Assembly (NCBI GenBank): GCA_021732145.1
Contig: JAKFVN010000038.1
Coordinates: forward strand, 1-45,200
From: Alphaproteobacteria bacterium
GTDB taxonomy: Bacteria; Pseudomonadota; Alphaproteobacteria; UBA9219; RGZA01
Length of the DNA stretch: 45,200 bases
Direction of reading: 5' to 3'
Shown here: positions 27,245-34,064 of the stretch, piece by piece
Numbering within the stretch: position 1 is the stretch's first letter
How the letters are laid out: each line of letters begins with the position of its first letter
The notes under the pieces: model-generated
What the model saw: only the letters and a program-made list of their open reading frames with translations
Databases searched by the model: none
What the model was told of the DNA's origin: nothing
Program-made: the position numbers and the translations under genes

Positions 27245-28741
27245 ATGAAAATCACGTTTTTGCCCGCCCGCTTGCCCGCCAATGCCTGCCTTGTCCTGGC
27301 TGTTACCCAGGGGCCTGAATGGGGCGCTGTGGGTAAATTGCTCAATAAGAAAAGCGATGGCCATCTGGCATCCTTGGCCAAGAAGCACCAGTTCAGCGCA
27401 AAGAAGGGGGAGGTTCTAACGCTGCTCTCGCCAACCGGCATGTCGCTCGACCGTTTGGTGCTCATTGGATTGGGCGCAGAAAAAGATTTGACCGAGCAAC
27501 GCATCGTCGAAGCGGGTGGCACTGCGCTTGCATCCGTCCCAGTAAGCAAATTGTCTGAAGTTTATGGCGCGATTGATGTGGGCGGAAAGGATGCTGCCAA
27601 TGCATCCGCATTATTTGCTCAAGGCTTTTTATTGCGCTCCTACCGCTTTGATAAATATTTCACCAAAACACCAAAAGATAAGCTGCCGGCATTGAAAAAG
27701 TTCACCGTATTGGCAGATAATGCAAAGAAATCGCAAGCTGCCTATGCGCGGTTTGATGCAGTGGCCAAGGGCGTATTCCTTGCCCGCAATCTGGTCAGCG
27801 AGCCAGCAAATGTGATTTATCCCGCCAGCTATGCAGCTGAAGTTTCAAAGCTCAAAACATTGGGCGTGAAGGTTGAAGTGCTGGGCGTAAAGGAACTGAC
27901 CAAGCTTGGCATGGGTTCATTATTATGTGTTGCGCAGGGCAGTGAAAAAGACGCCCGTGTTGTGGTTATGCATTATAAGGGCAACGCGAAGGCCAAAGAC
28001 AAGCGCCCCGTTGCATTTGTGGGCAAAGGCGTAACATTCGATACCGGCGGTATTTCATTGAAACCCGCAGGCGGTATGGAAGATATGAAATACGACATGG
28101 CGGGTTCCGCTGCTGTGGTGGGTACCATCACCGCGCTTGCAACCCGCAAGGCGAAGGTGAACGCGGTTGGCGTTATTGGCCTTGTTGAAAATATGCCAAG
28201 CGGTAAGGCAACACGCCCGGGCGATGTTGTGAAAAGCATGTCCGGCCAAACCATCGAAGTCATCAATACCGATGCCGAAGGCCGCCTTGTGTTATGCGAT
28301 TTGCTGACCTATACCCAGGAAAAACTGAAGCCACGCTTCATGGTCAACCTTGCAACGCTAACCGGCGCGATTGTCATGGCGCTGGGTAATGAACATGCAG
28401 GATTGTTCAGCAACAATGATGAATTATCGCAGCAATTGCTGAAGGTGGGTTTATCGGTTGAAGAAAAACTATGGCGCTTCCCGATGACCGAAGCCTATGA
28501 CCGCCAGTTGAACAGCGACATTGCGGATATGAAGAACGCATCCAATGAACGCGTGCCGGGCAGCATTTATGGCGCGCAATTCCTGGCGCGCTTTGTTGAC
28601 AAGAAAGTACCGTGGGCGCATCTGGACATTGCGGGCATGGCGTGGACGAAACGCGATTTGCCAGCCTGCCCGAAAGGCGCGACGGCCTACGGTGTTCGCT
28701 TGCTTGAACGGCTGGTCGCTGAGCATTACGAAGGCAAATAA
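27245..28741 (+). CDS. pepA: Leucyl aminopeptidase PepA (M17)
   Basis: PepA is a hexameric two-metal aminopeptidase that removes N-terminal residues in peptide turnover; in E. coli it also binds DNA. I start at ATG 27245 (MKITFLPARL), which has TTAAGG eight bases upstream, giving 498 residues, the usual length. Metal and catalytic blocks are intact: GKGVTFDTGGISLKPAGGM (Lys261 first), YDMAGSAAVVGT (Asp284), the Arg/Lys loop MPSGKATRPGD, and NTDAEGRLVL (341-350). holC follows after 6 bases, the same pair seen in many proteobacteria. Confidence 0.96.
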   Translation: MKITFLPARLPANACLVLAVTQGPEWGAVGKLLNKKSDGHLASLAKKHQFSAKKGEVLTLLSPTGMSLDRLVLIGLGAEKDLTEQRIVEAGGTALASVPVSKLSEVYGAIDVGGKDAANASALFAQGFLLRSYRFDKYFTKTPKDKLPALKKFTVLADNAKKSQAAYARFDAVAKGVFLARNLVSEPANVIYPASYAAEVSKLKTLGVKVEVLGVKELTKLGMGSLLCVAQGSEKDARVVVMHYKGNAKAKDKRPVAFVGKGVTFDTGGISLKPAGGMEDMKYDMAGSAAVVGTITALATRKAKVNAVGVIGLVENMPSGKATRPGDVVKSMSGQTIEVINTDAEGRLVLCDLLTYTQEKLKPRFMVNLATLTGAIVMALGNEHAGLFSNNDELSQQLLKVGLSVEEKLWRFPMTEAYDRQLNSDIADMKNASNERVPGSIYGAQFLARFVDKKVPWAHLDIAGMAWTKRDLPACPKGATAYGVRLLERLVAEHYEGK

Positions 28742-28747
28742 CTTCTA

Positions 28748-29194
28748 ATGACCGAAATCCGCTTTTATCATCTTAGCCAGAAAAGCCTTCATCAGGCTTT
28801 GCCTGAATTGCTGGAAAAGGTGATGGAACGCGGCTGGCGCGCGGTGGTCATGGCATCATCCCCTGAACGGGTGGAAGCGCTGACGCAAATGCTGTGGACG
28901 TATAACGACCGTGGCTTCCTGCCGCATGGCAATGCCAAGGATGGTAATGCGGAGATGCAGCCCATCTGGCTTACGCCCAAGGATGAAAACCCGAATAAAG
29001 CCAATGTGCTGATGCTCACGGAAAACACGTCATCTGAAAACCTGTCATCCTACGAATTGGTGTGCCAGTTGTTCGATGAACAGGATGACGGCGCGGTGGA
29101 AGCCGCGCGCGCCCGCTGGGCCGAATATAAAGGGCAGGGCCATGCGTTGACCTATTGGCAGCAAAGCGAAGCCGGCTGGCAAAAACGCGCCTAA
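28748..29194 (+). CDS. holC: DNA polymerase III chi subunit
   Basis: Chi (HolC) links the clamp loader to single-stranded DNA-binding protein at the replication fork. The 148-residue protein shows the family start EIRFYHLSQKSLHQALPELLEKV, then MLWTYNDRGFLPHG, PIWLT, ANVLMLTEN and the C-terminal RWAEYKGQGHALTYWQQ. It is coupled to pepA by a 6-base gap and ends 36 bases from the convergent mltG stop. Normal in length and composition. Confidence 0.94.
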   Translation: MTEIRFYHLSQKSLHQALPELLEKVMERGWRAVVMASSPERVEALTQMLWTYNDRGFLPHGNAKDGNAEMQPIWLTPKDENPNKANVLMLTENTSSENLSSYELVCQLFDEQDDGAVEAARARWAEYKGQGHALTYWQQSEAGWQKRA

Positions 29195-29200
29195 CCTTTC

Positions 29201-29226
29201 CCGCCTGTTTGCGGCAATATTTTTTT
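29201..29226 (+). terminator. Weak intrinsic terminator after holC
   Basis: CCGC (29201-29204) and GCGG (29211-29214) can pair around a 6-base loop, followed shortly by six T residues (29221-29226). The stem is only four pairs, so it is a marginal terminator, but it sits 6 bases after the holC stop in a convergent gap, where one is expected. Confidence 0.35.
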
Positions 29227-29230
29227 GGCA

Positions 29231-30196
29231 TTACTTGTTTATCTTGTGCCAGTTCGCAACATTGCGGTTATGTTCATCAAGCGTTTCGGCAAAGGCGTGG
29301 CCGCCCGTTCCATCCGCCACGAAATAGAAATACGCATTCCGTTCGGGCAAAGCCGCCGCCATGATGGCGGCTTTGCCGGGGTTGGCAATCGGGCCGGGCG
29401 GCAACGCCGGAATGGTATAGGTGTTATAGGGTGTTGGGTTGCGCAAATCATTCGAAGTGAGTTGTCTTCCCAGCGGCGCATTGCCCAGCGTAATGCCATA
29501 GGTAACCGTGGGGTCGGATTGCAGCATCATGCCCTTGCGCAAACGGTTGATGAACACGCCCGCCACGCGGCGGCGCTCCGCATCAATGCCGGTTTCCTTT
29601 TCAACAATCGATGCAAGGGTCAGCAATTGCTGCGGCCCCGTAAGCGGCGTTTCGCTATCGCGCTGCGCCCATGCCGCCATTAAGGTTTCCGTCATGGCCT
29701 TCTGCATTTCCTTGATTTTGGCGTTGCGATCATCGCCCAGCGTGAACTGGTAGGTATCGGGCAGCAGAGAACCTTCGGCGGGCAAAGGTTCAATCCGCCC
29801 GCTTAAACCTTGTTCGGCATTTAAAATCTGCACAATCTCGGCAACGGTGCGCCCTTCAGGGATAGTGAATTTGCGTTTTACAATATCGCCCGCTGCCATT
29901 TTGGAAATGGTTTCCCCAAGCGTCAGGTGCGGCGCAAACAAATACTCTCCTGCTTTTAATTCGGGCTGGTGTTGCAGGAAATAGCGAATGCGGAAAAGCA
30001 TGGCGGATTTGATAACGCCTTCCTGTTCCAGTTTCTGCGCAATGCCCGTCGCGTTCGAGCCGCGCGCGATGATGATGGTTTTCGGATCAGTTAGCGGGCT
30101 TGGTTCCTGCAATTGATAAAATACATATGCGCCGCTGCCGCCCAGCAGAATGATGAGCAGGAATAGGGTTGAAAGGCAGCCATACAAGAATCTCAT
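29231..30196 (-). CDS. mltG: Endolytic murein transglycosylase MltG
   Basis: MltG cleaves nascent glycan strands in the periplasm and sets their length. The 321-residue protein has one N-terminal membrane helix (about 5-28), a LysM-like region (about 38-105) and the YceG catalytic domain. The catalytic block is LTLASIVEKETG with Glu199 as the predicted general acid. Other family motifs are SLLPDTYQF, VFINRLRKGMMLQSDPTVTYG and NTYTIPALPPGPIANPG. It starts 7 bases after the stop of the nucleotide-sugar epimerase gene and so appears to be in the same transcript. In other proteobacteria it is usually near fabF or tmk, which are absent here. Confidence 0.95.
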   Translation of the reverse strand: MRFLYGCLSTLFLLIILLGGSGAYVFYQLQEPSPLTDPKTIIIARGSNATGIAQKLEQEGVIKSAMLFRIRYFLQHQPELKAGEYLFAPHLTLGETISKMAAGDIVKRKFTIPEGRTVAEIVQILNAEQGLSGRIEPLPAEGSLLPDTYQFTLGDDRNAKIKEMQKAMTETLMAAWAQRDSETPLTGPQQLLTLASIVEKETGIDAERRRVAGVFINRLRKGMMLQSDPTVTYGITLGNAPLGRQLTSNDLRNPTPYNTYTIPALPPGPIANPGKAAIMAAALPERNAYFYFVADGTGGHAFAETLDEHNRNVANWHKINK

Positions 30197-30203
30197 TCAA
30201 AAA

Positions 30204-31175
30204 CTATAGCTTATTATACTGTTTATACCATGCGACAAAGCGTGGGATTCCTTCATCAATCGCCGTTTTGGGGGCAAAGCCAAGAATTTGCGCGCTTTCC
30301 GTAATATCCGCACTGGTGGATGGCACATCGCCCGGCTGAATGGGCTGGAAATCATAAATGGCTTTCTTGCCCAATGCGTTTTCTAAAACACTGATGAAAT
30401 CCGTCAATTTTTCAGGATGCGAATTGCCCAGATTAAACACGCGGTGCGGCACGTTATCTGACCCAACTGCCAATGGATTATCCATCGTTGCTATAATTCC
30501 ATCCACGATGTCGTCAATATAGGTGAAATCGCGTTGCATCTTGCCATGATTGAACACGGCAATCGGCTCGCCCGCTAAAATGTTTTTGGTAAACAGGAAT
30601 GCCGCCATATCGGGGCGGCCCCACGGGCCATAGACGGTAAAGAAGCGCAAGCCTGTCGCCGGAAAGCGGAACAGATGCGCATAATTATAGGCCATGAGTT
30701 CGCCGGCGCGCTTGGTCGCGGCATACAGCGATACGGGCTTTTCAACCGCATCCTTGATAGAGAAGGGGATTTTGGTATTCCCGCCATAAACGGAAGACGA
30801 ACTGGCATAGACGAAATGCTTTAAACCCGGCGTATTGCGCGCCAATTCCAGCATCGTTAAGTGACCCGTGATATTGCTGTCAATGTACGCCTGCGGGTTT
30901 TTCAAAGAATAACGCACGCCCGCCTGCGCCGCCAGATGAATGATATGCGTGATGGTTTTTGGCAGATTGGCGATGGCGGTTTTATCCGCCACATCCGTTT
31001 TAAAAAACTGAAAGCTTTTTTGCGGCAGCAATTGGTCAAGCCGTGCCTGTTTCAGATTCACGTCATAATAATTATTGAGATTATCAATGCCGATAACATC
31101 TTCGCCGCGTTTCAACAATGCCTGAACGGTATGAAAACCGATGAACCCTGCCGCGCCCGTGACCAGAATTGCCAT
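30204..31175 (-). CDS. UDP-glucuronate 4-epimerase-like NAD-dependent epimerase
   Basis: This extended SDR of 323 residues opens with ILVTGAAGFIGFHTVQALL (GAAGFIG at 7-13), followed by GIDNLNNYYDVNLKQARL, the segment typical of UDP-glucuronate 4-epimerases (LpsL/Cap1J type). The catalytic Tyr151 and Lys155 are in YAATK, after the Ser-rich YASSSSVYGG. RFFTVYGPWGRPDMA and DFTYIDDIVDGI follow. It would interconvert the C4 configuration of an acidic UDP-sugar such as UDP-glucuronate. Its ATG directly abuts the TAG of the dehydrogenase gene upstream, so the two act as a pair: oxidise, then epimerise. The product is presumably a precursor of capsule, O-antigen or exopolysaccharide. Confidence 0.87.
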   Translation of the reverse strand: MAILVTGAAGFIGFHTVQALLKRGEDVIGIDNLNNYYDVNLKQARLDQLLPQKSFQFFKTDVADKTAIANLPKTITHIIHLAAQAGVRYSLKNPQAYIDSNITGHLTMLELARNTPGLKHFVYASSSSVYGGNTKIPFSIKDAVEKPVSLYAATKRAGELMAYNYAHLFRFPATGLRFFTVYGPWGRPDMAAFLFTKNILAGEPIAVFNHGKMQRDFTYIDDIVDGIIATMDNPLAVGSDNVPHRVFNLGNSHPEKLTDFISVLENALGKKAIYDFQPIQPGDVPSTSADITESAQILGFAPKTAIDEGIPRFVAWYKQYNKL

Positions 31176-32468
31176 CTATAAGCTCCAGTAATGAAGGCTG
31201 GATGGAATTTCGGAAGGTGTAAGCACTGATTTAACATCCATGACCAGCGCGCCCTTATTCAGCGCGGCCAGCCATTCTTTTTTATCATTCAAAAACTGGC
31301 TATGTGGCACGGCAAATATCACGGCATCCAGATTGCTTAAATCGCCTTTGCTGCAAAGCGTTATGCCGTATTCTTCATGCGCCATTTTGGCATCCACCAT
31401 TGGGTCATAGACGAAGGGTTGCAGCCCCAACAGGCGCAATTCCCCGATAATATCGGGCACGCGGCTGTTGCGCAGATCGCGCACGTTTTCCTTAAAGGTC
31501 AGACCCAGAATGCCGATGCGCGGAACCTTCACGTCGGACGTATGTTCTTTCAGCCAACCGCTCAGTTTGCGCGCAATGAATGCGCCCATGCTGTCATTAA
31601 TGCGGCGGCCCGCCAGAATAACTTCAGGGTGATAACCCAGTTTTTCGGCGCGTGTGGTCAGGTAATACGGGTCAACGCCGATGCAATGCCCGCCAACCAA
31701 GCCCGGCGTGAAGCGCAGGAAATTCCATTTGGTGCCCGCGGCATCCAGCACATCCTTGGTACGGATATTCATGCGATCGCAAATCAGCGCCAATTCATTC
31801 ATCAACGCCACGTTCAAATCGCGCTGCGTGTTTTCCAATACCTTGGCGGCTTCGGCAACCGCAATGGATTGCGCCTTATGCAGGCCAGCCTTCACAACTG
31901 CGCCATACACGGCTTCCAGACGTGCAAGCGTGGCGGCATCTTCCGCGGCAATGACTTTGGTGATGTTTTCCAGCGTATGCACAGGGTCACCGGGGTTAAT
32001 GCGTTCGGGCGAATAACCCAGTTTGAAATCAACGCCCTGTTTTAATCCGCTGATTTTTGCAATTTCGGGGCCGCAGATTTCTTCGGTCAGCCCTGGGTAC
32101 ACGGTTGATTCAAATACGATGACGGGCAGGGAAGGGCTTTTACGCTTCGCCAGAACATTGCCGATGATATTGCATGCGGAAAGCAGCGGCTTTAAATCCG
32201 GCTGCTTGCTTTCGGTAATCGGCGTTGGAACGGTGACAATAAAGAATGTCGCATCTTCCAGTTGTACAGCATCCGCCGTGACCGAAAGCTTGGCGGCTTT
32301 AATCGCTTCTGCTGAATGTTCGCCTGTCCAGTCATGGCCGTTGTGCAAGGCATCCACGCGCGCAGCCGAAATATCAAAGCCGATGGTGGATGGAAATGTT
32401 TTGGCAAGCGACAGCGCGAGCGGCAAGCCCACATACCCCAAACCGATGATGGCAATTTTTTCAGACAT
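31176..32468 (-). CDS. UDP-sugar 6-dehydrogenase (TviB/WbpO type)
   Basis: The 430-residue enzyme belongs to the UDP-glucose/GDP-mannose dehydrogenase family, which makes UDP-uronic acids by two NAD-dependent oxidations. It starts with the Rossmann motif IAIIGLGYVGLPLALSLAK, then VPTPITESKQPDL, FESTVYPG, GYSPERINPGD and the catalytic cysteine Cys262 in GGHCIGVDPYYL. The C-terminal UDP-binding domain carries LGLTFKENVRDLRNS. The PERINPGD segment and length favour the TviB/WbpO subgroup acting on UDP-N-acetylhexosamines, whereas the paired epimerase resembles the glucuronate type, so the exact substrate is open. Its start lies close to the edge of the AT-rich Fic patch, so its promoter may lie inside that patch. 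Confidence 0.9.
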   Translation of the reverse strand: MSEKIAIIGLGYVGLPLALSLAKTFPSTIGFDISAARVDALHNGHDWTGEHSAEAIKAAKLSVTADAVQLEDATFFIVTVPTPITESKQPDLKPLLSACNIIGNVLAKRKSPSLPVIVFESTVYPGLTEEICGPEIAKISGLKQGVDFKLGYSPERINPGDPVHTLENITKVIAAEDAATLARLEAVYGAVVKAGLHKAQSIAVAEAAKVLENTQRDLNVALMNELALICDRMNIRTKDVLDAAGTKWNFLRFTPGLVGGHCIGVDPYYLTTRAEKLGYHPEVILAGRRINDSMGAFIARKLSGWLKEHTSDVKVPRIGILGLTFKENVRDLRNSRVPDIIGELRLLGLQPFVYDPMVDAKMAHEEYGITLCSKGDLSNLDAVIFAVPHSQFLNDKKEWLAALNKGALVMDVKSVLTPSEIPSSLHYWSL

Positions 32469-32492
32469 GAAGCTGTTTTAAGGCGAAGAATA

Positions 32493-32505
32493 GTGGACAC
32501 ACCAG
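32493..32505. repeat. Partial copy of the tRNA-Val 3' end (possible attachment-site half)
   Basis: GTGGACACACCAG matches GTGGACACAACAG at 33877-33889, the 3' part of the tRNA-Val gene, in the same orientation at 12 of 13 positions. A looser third copy (TAGTAGACACCA) is at 33853-33864. The pair flanks the AT-rich fic patch. The match is short, so integration is inference. Confidence 0.35.
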
Positions 32506-32603
32506 CAAAGTTTTTTGAATTCCGGCAGATATATTTTTATAAATATGGCATTCTGGTTATGGTTAAAGCATTTTATAGATTCGAACATGAAATAAGCGAC
32601 AAG

Positions 32604-32631
32604 TTGATAGACAAAAAGGTTTGTCTATCAT
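32604..32631 (+). promoter_or_regulatory. fic promoter embedded in a palindromic operator
   Basis: TGATAGACAAA (32605-32615) and TTTGTCTATCA (32620-32630) are perfect 11-base inverted copies separated by AAGG. The same DNA reads as a sigma70 promoter: TTGATA (32604-32609), 16 bases, TATCAT (32626-32631), each five of six to consensus. A repressor bound to the palindrome would cover the promoter entirely. Related half-sites recur downstream: GTAGTTTATCA (32650-32660) and CGATAAACAAA (32675-32685), the latter touching the fic ATG. The winged-helix tail of Fic itself is the obvious candidate ligand (inference). Confidence 0.62.
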
Positions 32632-32684
32632 AAATGGTATGCTATCTATGTAGTTTATCAAAAAACCCGAAAAACGATAAACAA

Positions 32685-33827
32685 ATGATTGAGCAAATTC
32701 AAGGATATGACACATCGGAAGCGGTTAAATATCATTATGGCGCGTTTCCGCCACGTAATCTCAATTATGAAATTTTAGTGCCGCTTATTAGCCGCGCTGC
32801 GGCATCTCTTGCTCGATACGATGCTGTCTTACGTAACCTCCATAATCAGGAACTATTATTGGCTCCTTTGCGTCGTCAAGAAGCAGTTGTTTCTTCCCGC
32901 ATGGAAGGAACGATAGCAACCTTAGAAGAAGTTTTAAAATTTGAAGCAGAAAAAACAGATGGAAATGAAGATAACAATTCTCAATACAGGGCAGAAATCC
33001 TCGAAGTGCATTCATATGCGCGTGCTTTAACGCATGCTCAAAATTTAATGAAAAATGGCCTTTCTATATGCGGCCGCTTAATGAGAGAGACGCACGGTCG
33101 GTTTTTATTTTTAGGCCGTGGCTCAGATAAACAACCGGGTGTTTTTAAGGCAGAACAAAATTATGTTGCAGATAAAATAAAGAAAAAAATATCTTTTATT
33201 CCTGTTAGTCCCGATAAGCTTAATGAAGGGATTACGAGTCTGGAAAATTTTTTGAATGATCAAAAATACGAGCCGCTTATTCAAACTGCCTTGTCGCATG
33301 TGGAATTCGAGGCTTTGCATCCATTTAAAGATGGCAACGGACGTGTTGGAAGAATGCTGGTGACGTTGGGGTTATGGTCAAAAGAATTAATTAGTGCGCC
33401 GCATTTTTACGTCAGTAGCACTATTGAAGAAAATAAAGATGAATATATCGAAAGATTAAGGCTGGTTTCTGCTGACGGGCAGTGGACGGAATGGTGCATG
33501 TTCTTTTTAAATGTTATAGAGAAACAGGCTAAAAAGAATTTAGAAGTAGCAGGAAAAATTGGTGATTTGTACCAGGAAATGAAAACAACCTTCAGAAAAG
33601 AATTGGCATCAAAATGGATTGTGGAGGCCTTAGACTATATTTTTGGAAAACCTGTTTTTAAAAACAGTACTTTTATAGCTAAGACTGGAATACCACCGGC
33701 AACGGTGGCTAGATTTACAAAGGTATTGGCCAATAAAAAGCTTCTTGCTACATTAGAGGAGGCCTCAGGCAGAAGACCTGCACTGTATGCTTTTGAACCT
33801 CTGCTGAAAATAGTGAGGTCTCAATAG
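32685..33827 (+). CDS. Class II Fic-domain AMPylase with C-terminal winged helix
   Basis: Fic enzymes usually transfer AMP to a hydroxyl of a target protein. The 380-residue protein has a Fic_N-type N-terminal region, an N-terminal inhibitory helix motif SSRMEG (Ser70-Glu74-Gly75, the class II arrangement), and the complete active site HPFKDGNGRVGR (212-223) with catalytic His212. The C-terminal 60 or so residues (FIAKTGIPPATVARFTKVLANKKLL, then GRRPALYAFEPLL) read as a winged helix. This is the layout of Shewanella SoFic. I start at ATG 32685 because the upstream ATG 32634 would lie at or before the predicted transcription start. The gene is much more AT-rich than its neighbours (two sampled 60-base lines at 33-35% G+C against 50% in the adjacent dehydrogenase), suggesting acquisition. 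No antitoxin gene adjoins it. Confidence 0.92.
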   Translation: MIEQIQGYDTSEAVKYHYGAFPPRNLNYEILVPLISRAAASLARYDAVLRNLHNQELLLAPLRRQEAVVSSRMEGTIATLEEVLKFEAEKTDGNEDNNSQYRAEILEVHSYARALTHAQNLMKNGLSICGRLMRETHGRFLFLGRGSDKQPGVFKAEQNYVADKIKKKISFIPVSPDKLNEGITSLENFLNDQKYEPLIQTALSHVEFEALHPFKDGNGRVGRMLVTLGLWSKELISAPHFYVSSTIEENKDEYIERLRLVSADGQWTEWCMFFLNVIEKQAKKNLEVAGKIGDLYQEMKTTFRKELASKWIVEALDYIFGKPVFKNSTFIAKTGIPPATVARFTKVLANKKLLATLEEASGRRPALYAFEPLLKIVRSQ

Positions 33828-33874
33828 CTATTAAATGACATTCTTTGTTTTGTAGTAGACACCATTCAAAAAAG

Positions 33875-33949
33875 TGGTGGACACAACAGGGATTGAACCT
33901 GTGACCCCTACCATGTCAAGGTAGTGCTCTACCGCTGAGCTATGTGTCC
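33875..33949 (-). tRNA. tRNA-Val (anticodon GAC)
   Basis: The minus strand folds as a 75-base cloverleaf. The acceptor stem GGACACA pairs with TGTGTCC. The D arm is GCTC-AGCGGTA-GAGC. The anticodon arm CTACC-TTGACAT-GGTAG has anticodon GAC, reading GUC valine codons. The variable loop is GGGTC, the T arm ACAGG-TTCAATC-CCTGT, and the discriminator is A with CCA encoded in the gene. A run of six T follows one base after the CCA end. The fic gene is convergent with it, 47 bases away. Confidence 0.97.
33877..33889. repeat. tRNA-proximal copy of the 13-base direct repeat
   Basis: GTGGACACAACAG, the acceptor-stem and T-arm end of tRNA-Val, is repeated with one change at 32493-32505 on the far side of the fic gene. 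This is the position expected of the tRNA-side attachment site if the fic patch was integrated there. Confidence 0.35.
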
Positions 33950-33967
33950 TTTATTTAAGGAAAAAGC

Positions 33968-33996
33968 TGTTTACGGCTTTTGTGCTAAGGGGTCAA
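33968..33996 (-). promoter_or_regulatory. Candidate promoter for tRNA-Val
   Basis: On the minus strand TTGACC (33991-33996) and TAAACA (33968-33973) are 17 bases apart. The -35 is strong and the -10 poor. Transcription would begin about a dozen bases before the tRNA. The same DNA can form an AAAAGC/GCTTTT hairpin, so it could instead act in termination. Confidence 0.38.
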
Positions 33997-34043
33997 GTGT
34001 GCTGTGCTCATACGCCGCAGGGCTTGGCTCGCATAAGTGTGCG

Positions 34044-34061
34044 GTTTAGCAGTCGCTAAAC
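34044..34061 (-). repeat. Hairpin just past the coiled-coil gene stop
   Basis: GTTTAGC and GCTAAAC are perfect 7-base inverted arms with a 4-base loop, three bases after the stop of the large coiled-coil gene. A second hairpin (ACCAGT / ACTGGT, 34068-34082) straddles the gene end. Neither has a following T-run, so they are 3'-end structures rather than a textbook intrinsic terminator. The remaining bases up to the tRNA show no gene. Confidence 0.45.
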
Positions 34062-34064
34062 TTC

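Noticed and set aside
33841-33874. Integrase remnant beside tRNA-Val
   Set aside because: No coding sequence resembling an integrase is visible in either short gap around the fic gene. xerC at 44 kb is the housekeeping recombinase in its usual context.
32485-33890. Fic toxin-antitoxin pair
   Set aside because: No small antitoxin gene adjoins fic. The inhibitory SxxxEG helix is inside the protein itself, the class II arrangement.
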